From: Paraburkholderia sprentiae WSM5005
GTDB lineage: Bacteria; Pseudomonadota; Gammaproteobacteria; Burkholderiales; Burkholderiaceae
Direction of reading: 5' to 3'
Length of the DNA: 64,000 nt
Assembly (NCBI RefSeq): GCF_001865575.2
Contig: NZ_CP017562.2
Location: forward strand, 868,001-932,000
Shown: piece after piece, positions 34,656 through 43,621 of the stretch
How the letters are laid out: every line of letters begins with the position of its first letter
How positions within the stretch are numbered: the first letter of the stretch is position 1
The notes under the pieces: generated by a model
Seen by the model: the letters and a program-made list of their open reading frames with translations, nothing else
The model's database searches: none
Told to the model about the DNA's origin: nothing
Program-made: the position numbers and the translations under genes

Positions 34656-37037
34656 TTGGATTTGCTGCGCTTTACTACCGAGTCCTATTCGGAGGCCGAA
34701 CGGCTTCGCGCGTGGGTTAAAGCGCTTGACACGATGGGGTGGCGTAGCGGTGCGATTGCTTCTGTGCGGGCATTGCGTGGCACGATCGTCGCGCAGCGCT
34801 CGCCCGGCGGTTTCGATCTGGGCCTGCTGGCGTCGGTGGCGCAGACGCTCGAACCGAACGCTGCCGGTGGCGACGGCGCGCTGATCGTGCTGCATCTTGA
34901 CGGTGTGGCGACGCTGCAGGCCAACAGCGGACGTCAGCCTCTGGCAGTGAACGACCTCGTGTTTCTGCCGTCGGGCGAAGGCGCCTCGCTGCTGTTCGCG
35001 ACCGATTTCCGCGCTTTTGTCGCGCGTGTACCGCGCTCGGCGATCAGGGGGCGGTTGTTTGCATCGTCGATGAACGCCGGCCGGATCGCCGGAGACGTCG
35101 GTGTCGGGCATGTGTTTTCCGGTTTTCTTGCGTCGCTTGCGGAAGGCGTGGAGACGTTGTCCGCCAACGACCTGCGTCCGCTTGAGCTCGCACTGGTCGA
35201 GTTTCTGGTGGCGATTCTGTCCGTGCAACAGCGCGAAACGCCGATTAGCGGACTGACATCATCACAGGCGGCCATCTTCTCGCGCGTGTGCCGCAGTATC
35301 GATGCGCAACTGGGCGACCCCAACATCAGTCTCACGCGTTTCGCCGCAGAGGAGCGCGTCTCGCAGCGCTACCTGCAAAAGCTGTTCGAAACTGCCGGCC
35401 AGAGCTTTTCCACGTATTTGCGGCTCAGCCGCCTTGAACGCTGCAGGGCTGAACTCGTCGATCCGCTCCACGAGAAGACGTCGATTTCGGATATCTGTTT
35501 TCGTTGGGGCTTCAACGATCCCGCGCATTTCAGCCGTGCGTTTCGCGAGCAGTACAAGACGTCGCCGCGCGCCTTCCGTCATGAAGCGAGCCTCGATTTG
35601 GCGCGACATGTGGTGCAGCGCATGTCGCGCGGATTGCCGCTCAACACGGATGCGCTGCTGGTTCCCGCGCAAACCGCGGCGCGGGAAGCCACGCTCGACG
35701 CTGCCGGTGCGATCGTAGCCAGTCGCCCCGTCGACACGCGAACCGGCTCGAGGCAGGCAATCAGCAGCCGGTCCGGCAAGCCGCGCCACCATCTGTTGCG
35801 TGCAACGGCCAACACGGTACATTGGGGCTATTTCTCACACGACCTGAAGCCGGTGCTCGAAGTCGACAGCGGCGATCGCGTGACGATCGAGACACTGACG
35901 CAGCATGCGTCGGACGACTGGGCGCGTATGGTGGCCGGCGATCCAGGCGCTGAAAGCGTGTTCCACTGGACCGCCGAGCGCAAAAACGTGAACCGGCGCG
36001 GCGCCGGACCGATCGACGCATCGATCTACGGTCGAGGCGCAGGCGAAGGGTTTGGGGTGCATATCTGCACCGGCCCGATTGCGGTACGTGGCGCCGAGCC
36101 GGGCGACATACTGGAAGTCAGGATCCTCGAGGTGCATCCGCGGCGCTGCGCGAATCCGCAATTCAGCGGGCGGGCGTTCGGCAGCAATGCGGCCGCGTGG
36201 TGGGGTTTCCATTACCGTGAATTGTTGACCGAGCCTAAACCGCGCGAAGTCGTCACGATTTATGAACTCGACGCAGAGCCCCGGCCGGACCAGGGCACGC
36301 CCTTTGCGCGCGCGGTCTACAACTACCGCTGGACGCCGCAATGCGATCCGTTCGGTGTCGTGCATCCGACCATCGACTATCCGGGCGTTCCGGTCGATCA
36401 TTCCACCGTCGAGGAGAATTATGGAATTCTCAAGGGTGTCAAGATTCCGGTGCGCCCGCATTTCGGTCTGATCGCGGTCGCGCCGCAACAGGACGGTCTC
36501 ATCGACTCGATTCCGCCGTCCGCGTTCGGCGGCAACCTGGACAACTGGCGCGTCGCGCAGGGTGCGAGCGTCTATCTGCCGGTGGGTGTTCCCGGCGCAT
36601 TGCTGTCGGTCGGGGATCCGCACGCATCGCAGGGCGATTCCGAGCTATGTGGGACGGCGATCGAATGCTCGCTGACCGGCGAGTTCCAACTGATATTGCA
36701 CAAGAGAGCGACTTTGGCCGGCCAACCGTACGCGGATCTCACGTATCCGCTCGTCGAAACCGCCGACGAGTGGGTGCTGCATGGATTCAGTCATGCCAAC
36801 TATCTGGCTGAATTCGGCACGCACGCGCAGAGCAAGGTCTACGAGAAGTCGACGCTGGATCTCGCGATGCGTGACGCGTTCATCAAGACGCGCCGCTTTC
36901 TGATGACGACCAAGGGCCTTACCGAAGACGAAGCAATCTCGTTGATGTCGGTCGCAGTCGACTTTGGTGTGACACAGGTCGTCGACGGCAACTGGGGTGT
37001 GCACGCGATCATCCGCAAGGCCTTGTTCGCGGAATAA
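34656..37037 (+). CDS. AraC-family regulator fused to an acetamidase/formamidase domain
   Basis: A 793-residue two-part protein in one uninterrupted frame. Residues 1-200 resemble the AraC-binding-like sensor domain (YSEAERLRAWVKAL, ALIVLHLDGVATLQ). Residues 206-308 are a complete AraC DNA-binding domain: ISLTRFAAEERVSQRYLQKL, then ISDICFRWGFNDPAHFSRAF and SPRAFRH. After a linker of about 70 residues, residues 380-793 are a whole FmdA domain (VHWGYFSHDLKP, RMVAGDPGAESVF, SVGDPHASQGDSELCGTAIE, VTQVVDGNWGVH), closely related to the preceding gene. THHANDDHERM of that gene reads TQHASDDWARM here, which may alter activity. The TTG at 34656 has GGAG before it; frames upstream show no homology. Confidence 0.9.
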   Translation: MDLLRFTTESYSEAERLRAWVKALDTMGWRSGAIASVRALRGTIVAQRSPGGFDLGLLASVAQTLEPNAAGGDGALIVLHLDGVATLQANSGRQPLAVNDLVFLPSGEGASLLFATDFRAFVARVPRSAIRGRLFASSMNAGRIAGDVGVGHVFSGFLASLAEGVETLSANDLRPLELALVEFLVAILSVQQRETPISGLTSSQAAIFSRVCRSIDAQLGDPNISLTRFAAEERVSQRYLQKLFETAGQSFSTYLRLSRLERCRAELVDPLHEKTSISDICFRWGFNDPAHFSRAFREQYKTSPRAFRHEASLDLARHVVQRMSRGLPLNTDALLVPAQTAAREATLDAAGAIVASRPVDTRTGSRQAISSRSGKPRHHLLRATANTVHWGYFSHDLKPVLEVDSGDRVTIETLTQHASDDWARMVAGDPGAESVFHWTAERKNVNRRGAGPIDASIYGRGAGEGFGVHICTGPIAVRGAEPGDILEVRILEVHPRRCANPQFSGRAFGSNAAAWWGFHYRELLTEPKPREVVTIYELDAEPRPDQGTPFARAVYNYRWTPQCDPFGVVHPTIDYPGVPVDHSTVEENYGILKGVKIPVRPHFGLIAVAPQQDGLIDSIPPSAFGGNLDNWRVAQGASVYLPVGVPGALLSVGDPHASQGDSELCGTAIECSLTGEFQLILHKRATLAGQPYADLTYPLVETADEWVLHGFSHANYLAEFGTHAQSKVYEKSTLDLAMRDAFIKTRRFLMTTKGLTEDEAISLMSVAVDFGVTQVVDGNWGVHAIIRKALFAE

Positions 37038-37114
37038 ATTATCTTGTCGTGCGTGCGCGATCGGTCTGCCGAAGCGGTGCGCACGGTGCTTTCCTTTTTC
37101 CGGAGTTACCTCAA

Positions 37115-37516
37115 ATGGATTTATCTACAAAATTCTGGATGGTCGAGGGCGGCCCGACACCGGTAGGCCCTTTCTCTCATGCAACCGAGCACGACGGCTG
37201 GGTGTTTCTCACCGGCCAGATGCCGACGTCGCCGGAGGACGACAACGCACCGCTTCCCGAAGGCGTCGCCGCCCAGACGACACGAGTGATGGACAATCTG
37301 ATACTGGTGATGAAAGGGATGGGTCTGGGCCTCGAACATGTCCTTTCGGCGCGGATTTTCCTGACCGAATTCAAACGGGATTACGCGACGATGAACGCCG
37401 TCTATGCAGCTTATTTTCCGACTGGGAGATTGCCGGCGCGGACCTGCATCGGCGTAACCGGATTGGCGCGTGACGCGCTCGTCGAAATTGACTTCATTGC
37501 TCGCAGGCCGAGTTGA
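37115..37516 (+). CDS. RidA family protein (reactive enamine/imine deaminase-like)
   Basis: A 133-residue trimeric protein of the YjgF/YER057c/UK114 family. Landmarks are PVGPFSHATEHDGWVFLTGQ, MDNLILVMKGMGLGLEHVLS, FPTGRLPARTCIGVTGLA and EIDFIA. The Arg in ARTCIGV aligns with the carboxylate-binding Arg that RidA uses, so hydrolysis of enamines/imines is plausible. The ATG at 37115 follows CCGGAG. It lies 77 bases behind the AraC-FmdA gene in the same direction, so it likely clears reactive intermediates or hydrolyses a pathway compound. Close homologues vary in substrate. Confidence 0.88.
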   Translation: MDLSTKFWMVEGGPTPVGPFSHATEHDGWVFLTGQMPTSPEDDNAPLPEGVAAQTTRVMDNLILVMKGMGLGLEHVLSARIFLTEFKRDYATMNAVYAAYFPTGRLPARTCIGVTGLARDALVEIDFIARRPS

Positions 37517-37563
37517 ACAGCGGCTCGATGCAGCCGTTACACCAGGCAGTCAATGTGCCCATG

Positions 37564-38043
37564 CTACCGCGCCGTCTCGACGGTCACCTCGCCGTGCAAC
37601 AGGAATGAGGTCATCTCAGGTGCGTCGCGACGGGCATCGGTCACGAGCGTCCACTCGCGTTCGAGCGGTGTCCAGTGTTGCTGGCTTGCGCGGTCCAGCT
37701 TGTGCGAGGTGACCAGTACGAAGAGCTGGGCAGCCTGCCTGATCACGCATTCCTTCAGGTAGGCCTGCTCCGCTGACGCCTCGCAGAGGCCTCGGTCAGC
37801 CACCACGCCGTCCGCGCCGAGAAATGCCTTGTCGACCGACAGGCGGCTCAAGGCAAGCTGCGCAAGCGGGCCGAGCGTGCTCATGCTGGTGGGACGCAGG
37901 TCGCCGCCGATCAGCGTGACGGGCACTTCGCTCGCAGCGAGCGTGTTGACGGCCAACAGATTGTTGGTCACAACGCGAACCTCGCGACGGCCGGCGAGCA
38001 AACGTGCCATTGCCGCGGTGGTGGTGCCGCCGTCGAAACCTAG
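37564..38043 (-). pseudogene. DeoR-family regulator, 5'-truncated
   Basis: Only the sugar-phosphate effector domain remains, from LGFDGGTTTAAMARLLAGRR through VRVVTNNLLAVNTLA, GGDLRPTSMSTLGPLA and DKAFLGADGV to the normal C-terminal segment. The first 85 or so residues with the DNA-binding domain are missing. The frame stays open to 38094 but the family pattern ends sharply at about 38043, next to the integrase remnant. As it stands no functional repressor can be made. Such regulators usually control a sugar or amino sugar operon. Confidence 0.8.
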
Positions 38044-38192
38044 TTTTCGTTGTATGGACAGGACGGTGGCTAGAGCATGGCAGGGCAGGGAAGTTCAAAC
38101 CCGCCAGCGCCTCGCAAGCAAGTGTTGGAGTCTGCTGCCTCTATAAGTCTAAAAAGCGAGGCGCAGAGACACAAACAACTTGCTGCAAACAA

Positions 38193-39391
38193 TCAACCGC
38201 TCATGCTCTCGAGATAGTCGCCCCAATCCCGCATCATTTTCTGTTCTCTGCTCACCCGGTTCTTCTCGACGTGGGCCAACTGACGTTCAACCGCCAGTGG
38301 AGCAAATCCCTGTTCGTGCGCCCATGTGCTAAACGTACCGCGTGCGCCGTGCGCCCTGAATAGCCGTTCGTCATTGAGCCCAGCGCGGACAAGCGCTGCA
38401 TTGATTGTGGTAGGCGCCATGGGGCACGATTTGTCTTTGACATTTGGGAATAGGTAGTCGTCAGCGGCTGTCGTTCTAGTGATTCCCTGAATTTCTTTCA
38501 AAATTTCAATTGCCTGAGTACTCAGTGGGACGATGTGTGGATGCCCCATTTTCATGCGCTCGCCAGGAATGGCCCACATCGCAGATTTCAGATCTATCTC
38601 CTTCCACGTCGCGCCCCGCAATTCGATAGTTCGCACGGAGGTAAGCAACAGCAGACGCATTGCCAAACGTGTGAGCGCCGTTCCCACGATCGACAATGAA
38701 TCCGGCAAGCGTTTGAGTTCATCGGCCTCCAGCGCTCGATTGTGGCGCGTAGGAGGGAGCGTCACCACGTCCGACACTTTGAGCGCCGCAACAGGATTTG
38801 CGTCGGCCCGCCCCCTGATAATCGCCCGCCTGAATATCGCGTCAAGGTGCTGACGCAGACGAACTGCAATATGAGGAGCACCCCGGTCTTGCGTTCATCA
38901 CCTAAAAGGGTTTTGCGCTTTGCAATCGATTGCAGCAGATCGTAGACGTGAGCCACCTTGATATCTCGTACTGGCATCTTCCCGAGTGGCGAATCTTTCA
39001 CGTAGCGCGAGAGAAAGCGTATGGCCTGCCCGCAGTAGTACTCGCTCCACCTGTCGCGGTTGTCTTCAATCCAGTCCTCGCAGACGGCCCAAAAGGTATT
39101 TTTGTGGTGTGTGATCGTCTGCAGTTGCAATTGCTGCTCATAGGCCTTGGCGTGGATGCGGGACGCCACCAGCTTGGCCGCATCGTTGCGACGTTGGCGG
39201 GCGTCGCTTATCGACAGGTCAGGGAATCGCCCAAGGGTATAGCTGCAGTCCTTGCCATCCAGTCGGTAGTCAAATTTCCATACCTTCGAACCCGAGACCG
39301 ACACCCGCAGATACATGGAGTCACGATCACGGATCTTATAGGGCTTGTCGTGCGGTTTGGCGTTCAGCAGTAGCGGGTAGGTTAGCTTCAC
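38193..39391 (-). pseudogene. P4-type tyrosine integrase, frameshifted and missing its catalytic tyrosine
   Basis: The N-terminal frame (39391-38885) starts at a GTG behind GAGGAG and reads AKPHDKPYKIRDRDSMYLRV, LGRFPDLSISDARQRRNDAA and AKRKTLLGDERKTG. The match then continues in another frame with APHIAVRLRQHLDAIFRRAI and ANPVAALKVSDVVTLPP. The switch falls in a run of four C/G at 38881-38884, so one base was gained or lost. The catalytic core keeps the first Arg (TSVRTIELRGATWKEIDL) and HGARGTFSTWAHEQG. After LAHVEKN it jumps to RVSREQKMMRDWGDYL: the segment with the catalytic Tyr (usually AYNRAEYL) is deleted. The gene is therefore dead twice. Confidence 0.85.
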
Positions 39392-40424
39392 GGGGCTCTC
39401 CTCGACGGACAACTACCATGGTTTTTACCCGCAATTTACCCGCAAAACTGTCGGAAGCACACGGATTACTCTGGATCAAACCGGACGGATCCCCATAAAC
39501 CGGAGGCGCAACCGAAGCGAACGCATAAAGTTTCAGCCATTCGCTGTAACCCCGTACCAGAAAGCCTCCGGAGCGTCCCACGTATTGCTGGCGGGACGTT
39601 TCATAAACCGCCCGGAGTGCAAACCACGGCACCTGCGGCAAGTCATGATGAACCAGATGATAGTTGTTGTTCAGAAACAGCAATCGCCACAACCATCCCG
39701 CTTCATTGATGACCGTGCGGTGCGCGGTTTCCTGCGCGAGCCGATGCTCATGAAAGGAACGCACCGATGCAAGCGCGAGCGAGCCATACCCGGCACCGAC
39801 GATAAACATCCACGCCGGTATTGCGCATACCTGCCGCAACCACGCAGTGAGCGCAACCAGCGCGGCCAGATGCGCGAGCCATGCGGGCACGTCGCCCCAA
39901 TCGCCGTCGCGAATCTTGCCGAGCGCTTGCGCACCGGTCGCGGCGATCGAAAACGCTGGCCCGACCAGCAATCTACCGATCAAGCTATTGCGGAAAACCA
40001 GCAATGCACGCATAGCGGTGCCCGCGCGTTGCCATTCCGATGCGCTGACGAAATAACTTTCAGGGTCGCTGCCAGGCTCGGTCAGGTGCGCATCGTCGTG
40101 ATGACGCAGATGCGACTCGCGATACACGTGATAAGGAAACCACACCGCGAGCGGCGCGAAACCGAGCAGCGCGTTGACCAATCGCGAGCGCGTCGGACGA
40201 CCGTGCAGCAGCTCGTGCTGCAATGACGTGTACCATGCGCCGAATCCGGCCAGCAGCGCGACCGTCAGCGGCAGACCCAGCAGACGCGCGTGCGTGGCCA
40301 CGCCGAACCAGCCACCGTAGATTGCGACGATCAGCACCCATGTCGGCCATTGCGTGCGCCAGGTCCGGCTCGCGGCCAGACGGTCGATGCGGTAGCGCTG
40401 GGTGTCGTCGAGATAGATCGCCAT
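39336..40424 (-). CDS. Fatty acid desaturase family protein with replaced C terminus
   Basis: A 362-residue membrane enzyme with the three His boxes of di-iron desaturases: QHELLHGRPTRSRLVN, ESHLRHHDD and NYHLVHHDLPQVPW. There are about four to five hydrophobic segments. The ATG at 40424 (MAIYLDDTQRYR) is chosen since the family starts shortly before the first helix. The last 40 or so residues, after FASVAPPVYGDPSGL, are encoded by integrase-side DNA, including the 11-bp repeats, and overlap the integrase start. The natural C terminus was probably lost or is a few residues shorter. Substrate may be a fatty acid or other alkyl compound. Confidence 0.8.
   Translation of the reverse strand: MAIYLDDTQRYRIDRLAASRTWRTQWPTWVLIVAIYGGWFGVATHARLLGLPLTVALLAGFGAWYTSLQHELLHGRPTRSRLVNALLGFAPLAVWFPYHVYRESHLRHHDDAHLTEPGSDPESYFVSASEWQRAGTAMRALLVFRNSLIGRLLVGPAFSIAATGAQALGKIRDGDWGDVPAWLAHLAALVALTAWLRQVCAIPAWMFIVGAGYGSLALASVRSFHEHRLAQETAHRTVINEAGWLWRLLFLNNNYHLVHHDLPQVPWFALRAVYETSRQQYVGRSGGFLVRGYSEWLKLYAFASVAPPVYGDPSGLIQSNPCASDSFAGKLRVKTMVVVRRGEPREANLPATAERQTARQAL
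39424..39445. repeat. Tandem 11-bp repeat TTTACCCGCAA (two copies)
   Basis: Two direct copies, 39424-39434 and 39435-39445, just upstream of the integrase start. Repeats of this kind in front of P4-type integrases are typical arm-binding sites, so they mark the end of the former integrated element. Confidence 0.6.
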
Positions 40425-40582
40425 CGTTGAATCGGTCCGAATCCAGGTTCGAACCCGCGCTATCGATGCGCAGGTCGAGACCGATCGTACGAGGCAATGC
40501 GGTGCGCCCGAACCATTTTGTTGAGCAATGCATCGGTGCAATCGTGCAAAGCGGGCTCGGCAAGCGCGTATCCGGGAACCGC

Positions 40583-41371
40583 TCAATGATCGTCCGCCAC
40601 GCGGCACGCGTGATCGAGCAGCCCTTCGGCCGTGCCGCTGCCACCCTCGACGTCGATGCCGCTGTTGATGATCAGCCAGCCATCCCGAGCCGCGGACGGT
40701 CCCGCACCGGTGACGAGGATCGTTTGCGTGGCCATCGTCGCCGGGTCGGGATGGTCGCGCGCGACGATTTTGAACGGGTCGTCGGCGCCGCTCAGCGAGC
40801 TCACGCGCATGATCCTGTAGCGCTCGCCATCGAGGGTGTCCCAGCGCCATCGTCCGGGCGTGTCGTTGGCATGATTCGCGAGCGTGGCGCTGACTTCACG
40901 TTGCATGCAGTCGATGTGGATATGCAACTGGTTTTGCGAGCGACGATATTCGGAGTTGATTTCGAGGCCGAGCTGATCGTCCGGCAACGCGCGTTTGACC
41001 GCTTGCTGTACGTAATGGCGCGAATCCCACGCGTCGCTCCAATAGTCCCTGGCATCGGGCGCGACAACCAACGGACTTTCGATGCCTGTGATGCGATCGG
41101 TCGGCATCAACAAAAACTGCGAGCGGCCAAGAATGTCCTTCAGGACGACGTAGCGTTTGTCGAGATCGACGACCGTGCATTGACCCGGCGTGCCGGTGGC
41201 CTGCTGCGATGGCACGCAGCGGACGTCGACGATCTTCCACAGCGCGTTGGAATCGACCGTCGCAAGACGTGCGCAGGCGCTTGAGGCAAAAGCGACCGCG
41301 ACAACGGTGGCCAGGTGAACGACGCGGCGCGCGAGGCCGCGAGTCGAGAGGGCGGTGGCGGGTTTCGTCAT
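40583..41371 (-). CDS. cdh: CDP-diacylglycerol pyrophosphatase (lipoprotein form)
   Basis: A 262-residue envelope enzyme that hydrolyses CDP-diacylglycerol to phosphatidate and CMP. The leader ends in FASSACARL, a probable lipobox. The family pattern is LWKIVDVRCVPSQQATG, TVVDLDKRYVVLKDILG, FLLMPTDRITGIESPLV, then NQLHIHIDCMQREV, where the HxH pair is the HIT-like catalytic site. Length is normal. It is 158 bases behind the desaturase start, same strand, so both could lie in one lipid-related transcript. Confidence 0.88.
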   Translation of the reverse strand: MTKPATALSTRGLARRVVHLATVVAVAFASSACARLATVDSNALWKIVDVRCVPSQQATGTPGQCTVVDLDKRYVVLKDILGRSQFLLMPTDRITGIESPLVVAPDARDYWSDAWDSRHYVQQAVKRALPDDQLGLEINSEYRRSQNQLHIHIDCMQREVSATLANHANDTPGRWRWDTLDGERYRIMRVSSLSGADDPFKIVARDHPDPATMATQTILVTGAGPSAARDGWLIINSGIDVEGGSGTAEGLLDHACRVADDH

Positions 41372-41474
41372 CGGCGCTTAAGGTGAGATTCGGGCATGCG
41401 AAGCGTCGGAATGCGGGCGGCAACGCGCACGCATTAAAGCACCAACCTGATGACGTGGACGTGAAACACGGGCT

Positions 41475-42929
41475 TCAAAGCACCGGCGCCGGCAACGGCC
41501 CGAGCACCTGTTCGAATGCGACACCGATGGCCAGCAGCCGTCTGTCCGAGCCGAGCGATCCGTCCAGTTCGAGGCCGACGGGCAGGCCGCTCGCGCTGAT
41601 ACCCGCCGGCAGCGACAGCCCCGGTATGCCGGCCGTGCTGGCCGGGTCGGTATTACGCAGGAACGCTTCCATCGTATCGATCGGTGGACCGCCGTCGATC
41701 GTGACCGTCGACGAACCGTTCAGATCGTCGATCGGTACCGCGACGAGCCGCGTAGTCGGAAACAGCAACGCGTCGAGACCGGCATCCGCGAACGTCGCGG
41801 CGAAGTAGCTTTGCAGCCGCGGCCGCCAGTAATTGAGCGCCGCCGGGTAGTGCGAGCCGAGCACGTCGGCGAGCACGTCGGCGTAGATCGCGCGCACGTC
41901 CGGGCTCGCGATGCGCGCGGCCAGTTCGGCGACGGTTTGCACCGGCGCCTGATTCGCGACCAGCCACGCGAGCACGTCGTCGCGCGCTTCGTGAATGGCG
42001 AGCGGGCCACCGACCATCCCGTTCAGATGCTCCAACTCATTCATCGCGACCGGTACGAACGTGACGCCCGCCGCTTCGAGCTTCTGCAACGCAGCGCGCG
42101 CGACGTCCTCGACCTGTCGCTCGAGAGCGTCCCACAGTGGCGCGGGCAAGCCGATGCGCAAGCCATCGAGCGCGATCGCGGGCAATGCGCGATCGCCGGT
42201 GATCACGCCGTCGAGCAGCGCCAGATCGGCGACGCTGCGCGCCATCGGCCCAACGGTGTCGCGGGTATGGCTGATCGGCACGACCGCGTGCGGGTCGTGA
42301 TAGCGCCGCTCGGCGCCGCCGTTGCCGACCGACGGACGCAAGCCCGCGGTGCCGGTCAGCGCGGCGGGGATGCGGGTCGAGCCGCCGGTGTCGGTGCCGA
42401 GTCCCGCTGGCGCAATGCGCGCGGCGATCGCCACCGCGGTGCCGCCCGACGAGCCGCCCGGCATCAGCGACGGATCGTACGGGTTGCGCACCGGCCCCGC
42501 GTGCGCGGCGAGGTTCGTGCTCGTGATACCGAATGCGAGTTCATGCATGTTGGCCTTGCCGAGCACGATCGCGCCCGCATCGACGAGGCATTGCACCGAT
42601 CGCGCATGGGTCTTCGGCACGAAGCCCGCGAGCGCCGGCGTGCCGGCCGAGGTCGGCAGGCCCGCGGTATTGATGTTGTCCTTGACGACGATCGGCAAGC
42701 CGGCGAGCGGCAGGCGCGCGCGGTCGGCCGCCGTCAATGCGTCGATGCGCTGCGCGGCGGCGAGCGCGCCGTCGAAGTCGAGCGTGGTGAGCGCGTTCAA
42801 ATGCGTGAGCGCGGCGGCGCGCGCGAGCAAGGTGGCCACGTAGTCGGCGGCTTTGAGGCGGCCGGATCGTAGCGCCTCGACCGCCTGTGTCGCGCTGAGC
42901 GCGAGTTGTGCGTCGACGGTCCATGTCAT
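41475..42929 (-). CDS. Amidase signature family protein (indoleacetamide/mandelamide hydrolase-like)
   Basis: A 484-residue amidase. The catalytic triad is readable: Lys in LPIVVKDNINTAGLPTSAG, the cis-Ser in PGGSSGGTAVAIAARI and the nucleophilic Ser in GLGTDTGGSTRIPAALTG. The text after the motif (GTAGLRPSVGNGGAERRYHD, SHTRDTVGPMARSVADLALL) matches the IaaH/mandelamide hydrolase subgroup more than GatA. No GatB/GatC genes are near, so it is not the tRNA amidotransferase. Cytoplasmic, single-gene unit. The amide substrate cannot be fixed from sequence. Confidence 0.9.
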   Translation of the reverse strand: MTWTVDAQLALSATQAVEALRSGRLKAADYVATLLARAAALTHLNALTTLDFDGALAAAQRIDALTAADRARLPLAGLPIVVKDNINTAGLPTSAGTPALAGFVPKTHARSVQCLVDAGAIVLGKANMHELAFGITSTNLAAHAGPVRNPYDPSLMPGGSSGGTAVAIAARIAPAGLGTDTGGSTRIPAALTGTAGLRPSVGNGGAERRYHDPHAVVPISHTRDTVGPMARSVADLALLDGVITGDRALPAIALDGLRIGLPAPLWDALERQVEDVARAALQKLEAAGVTFVPVAMNELEHLNGMVGGPLAIHEARDDVLAWLVANQAPVQTVAELAARIASPDVRAIYADVLADVLGSHYPAALNYWRPRLQSYFAATFADAGLDALLFPTTRLVAVPIDDLNGSSTVTIDGGPPIDTMEAFLRNTDPASTAGIPGLSLPAGISASGLPVGLELDGSLGSDRRLLAIGVAFEQVLGPLPAPVL

Positions 42930-43090
42930 GACCGGCGCCTCCGTCTCGATGGATGCGTCGCGGGCGGCGCGAGTTTCGGCGGCATCCGTCGAAGCAGCGG
43001 ACAGATTACGCGCGCAGGCAGCGAACGCAAGGGTTCACCTATTCTGGCACATCCGCCTGAAAGCCGATGCCGGTGCGCACTACGATCCGC

Positions 43091-43306
43091 TTACTGGTGA
43101 TTATCGATCCACATACGCCCCCAGTCGGATGCATAGGCGAGCGCATGCTCTTCATCGAAGAAGTAGTCGAGCGCGTCGAACGAATAGGCCTTGCGCCTAT
43201 TCTCGTCGCGCTGCTCGATCGTCAGATTGGCGGCGAATAATCCATTCGGGAGCGGTTGCGTTGCCGCTTCGACCTCGTAGCCCTTGTAGCGGATGTGCGA
43301 GTTCAT
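43091..43306 (-). CDS. Small conserved hypothetical protein (YKGYE family)
   Basis: A 71-residue cytoplasmic protein starting MNSHIRYKGYEVEAATQPLP and ending in ALAYASDWGRMWIDNHQ. The opening with YKGYE is shared with the protein at 61978-62259, so they appear to be distant paralogues. Such short proteins are common in Burkholderia relatives; no function is known to me. Acidic, without membrane segments. Confidence 0.6.
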   Translation of the reverse strand: MNSHIRYKGYEVEAATQPLPNGLFAANLTIEQRDENRRKAYSFDALDYFFDEEHALAYASDWGRMWIDNHQ

Positions 43307-43621
43307 GATGTTGACTTGTCAGTGTGTCTGCGAGTGTCGTGCGAAACCCAATGCGTGCGGCGCGGCCCTGTCGTTGCCGAAGATGAATGAAGCGGCGGGC
43401 AGGGTCAAGCGTAGGGCGCGCTGCGCAGCGGGCGAACCAATCTTTCGTCGAAAGCAAATCAGCGCGGGAGTGATGGTCAAAAGCCCGGATTGGATCGAAG
43501 TCGCTGAGTGCGATGACTCTATCCGCGCGGGGTCGCGGTGTCTGTTATGTGGCGCACGGTCGCGCGGCGCGAAGCGTGCCGCCGCGCGCGATGGCCGCGG
43601 CGTCACGGTTGCGGGAGCGCT
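43307..43621. other. Intergenic region, no gene seen
   Basis: A 315-bp stretch between two genes of the same strand. No family pattern was found in any frame and no clear terminator or promoter. Confidence 0.4.

Noticed and set aside
38090..38110. GTTCAAACCC resembling a tRNA T-arm beside the integrase
   Set aside because: No acceptor stem, anticodon arm or CCA-side pairing could be found, so no tRNA-derived attachment site is claimed.
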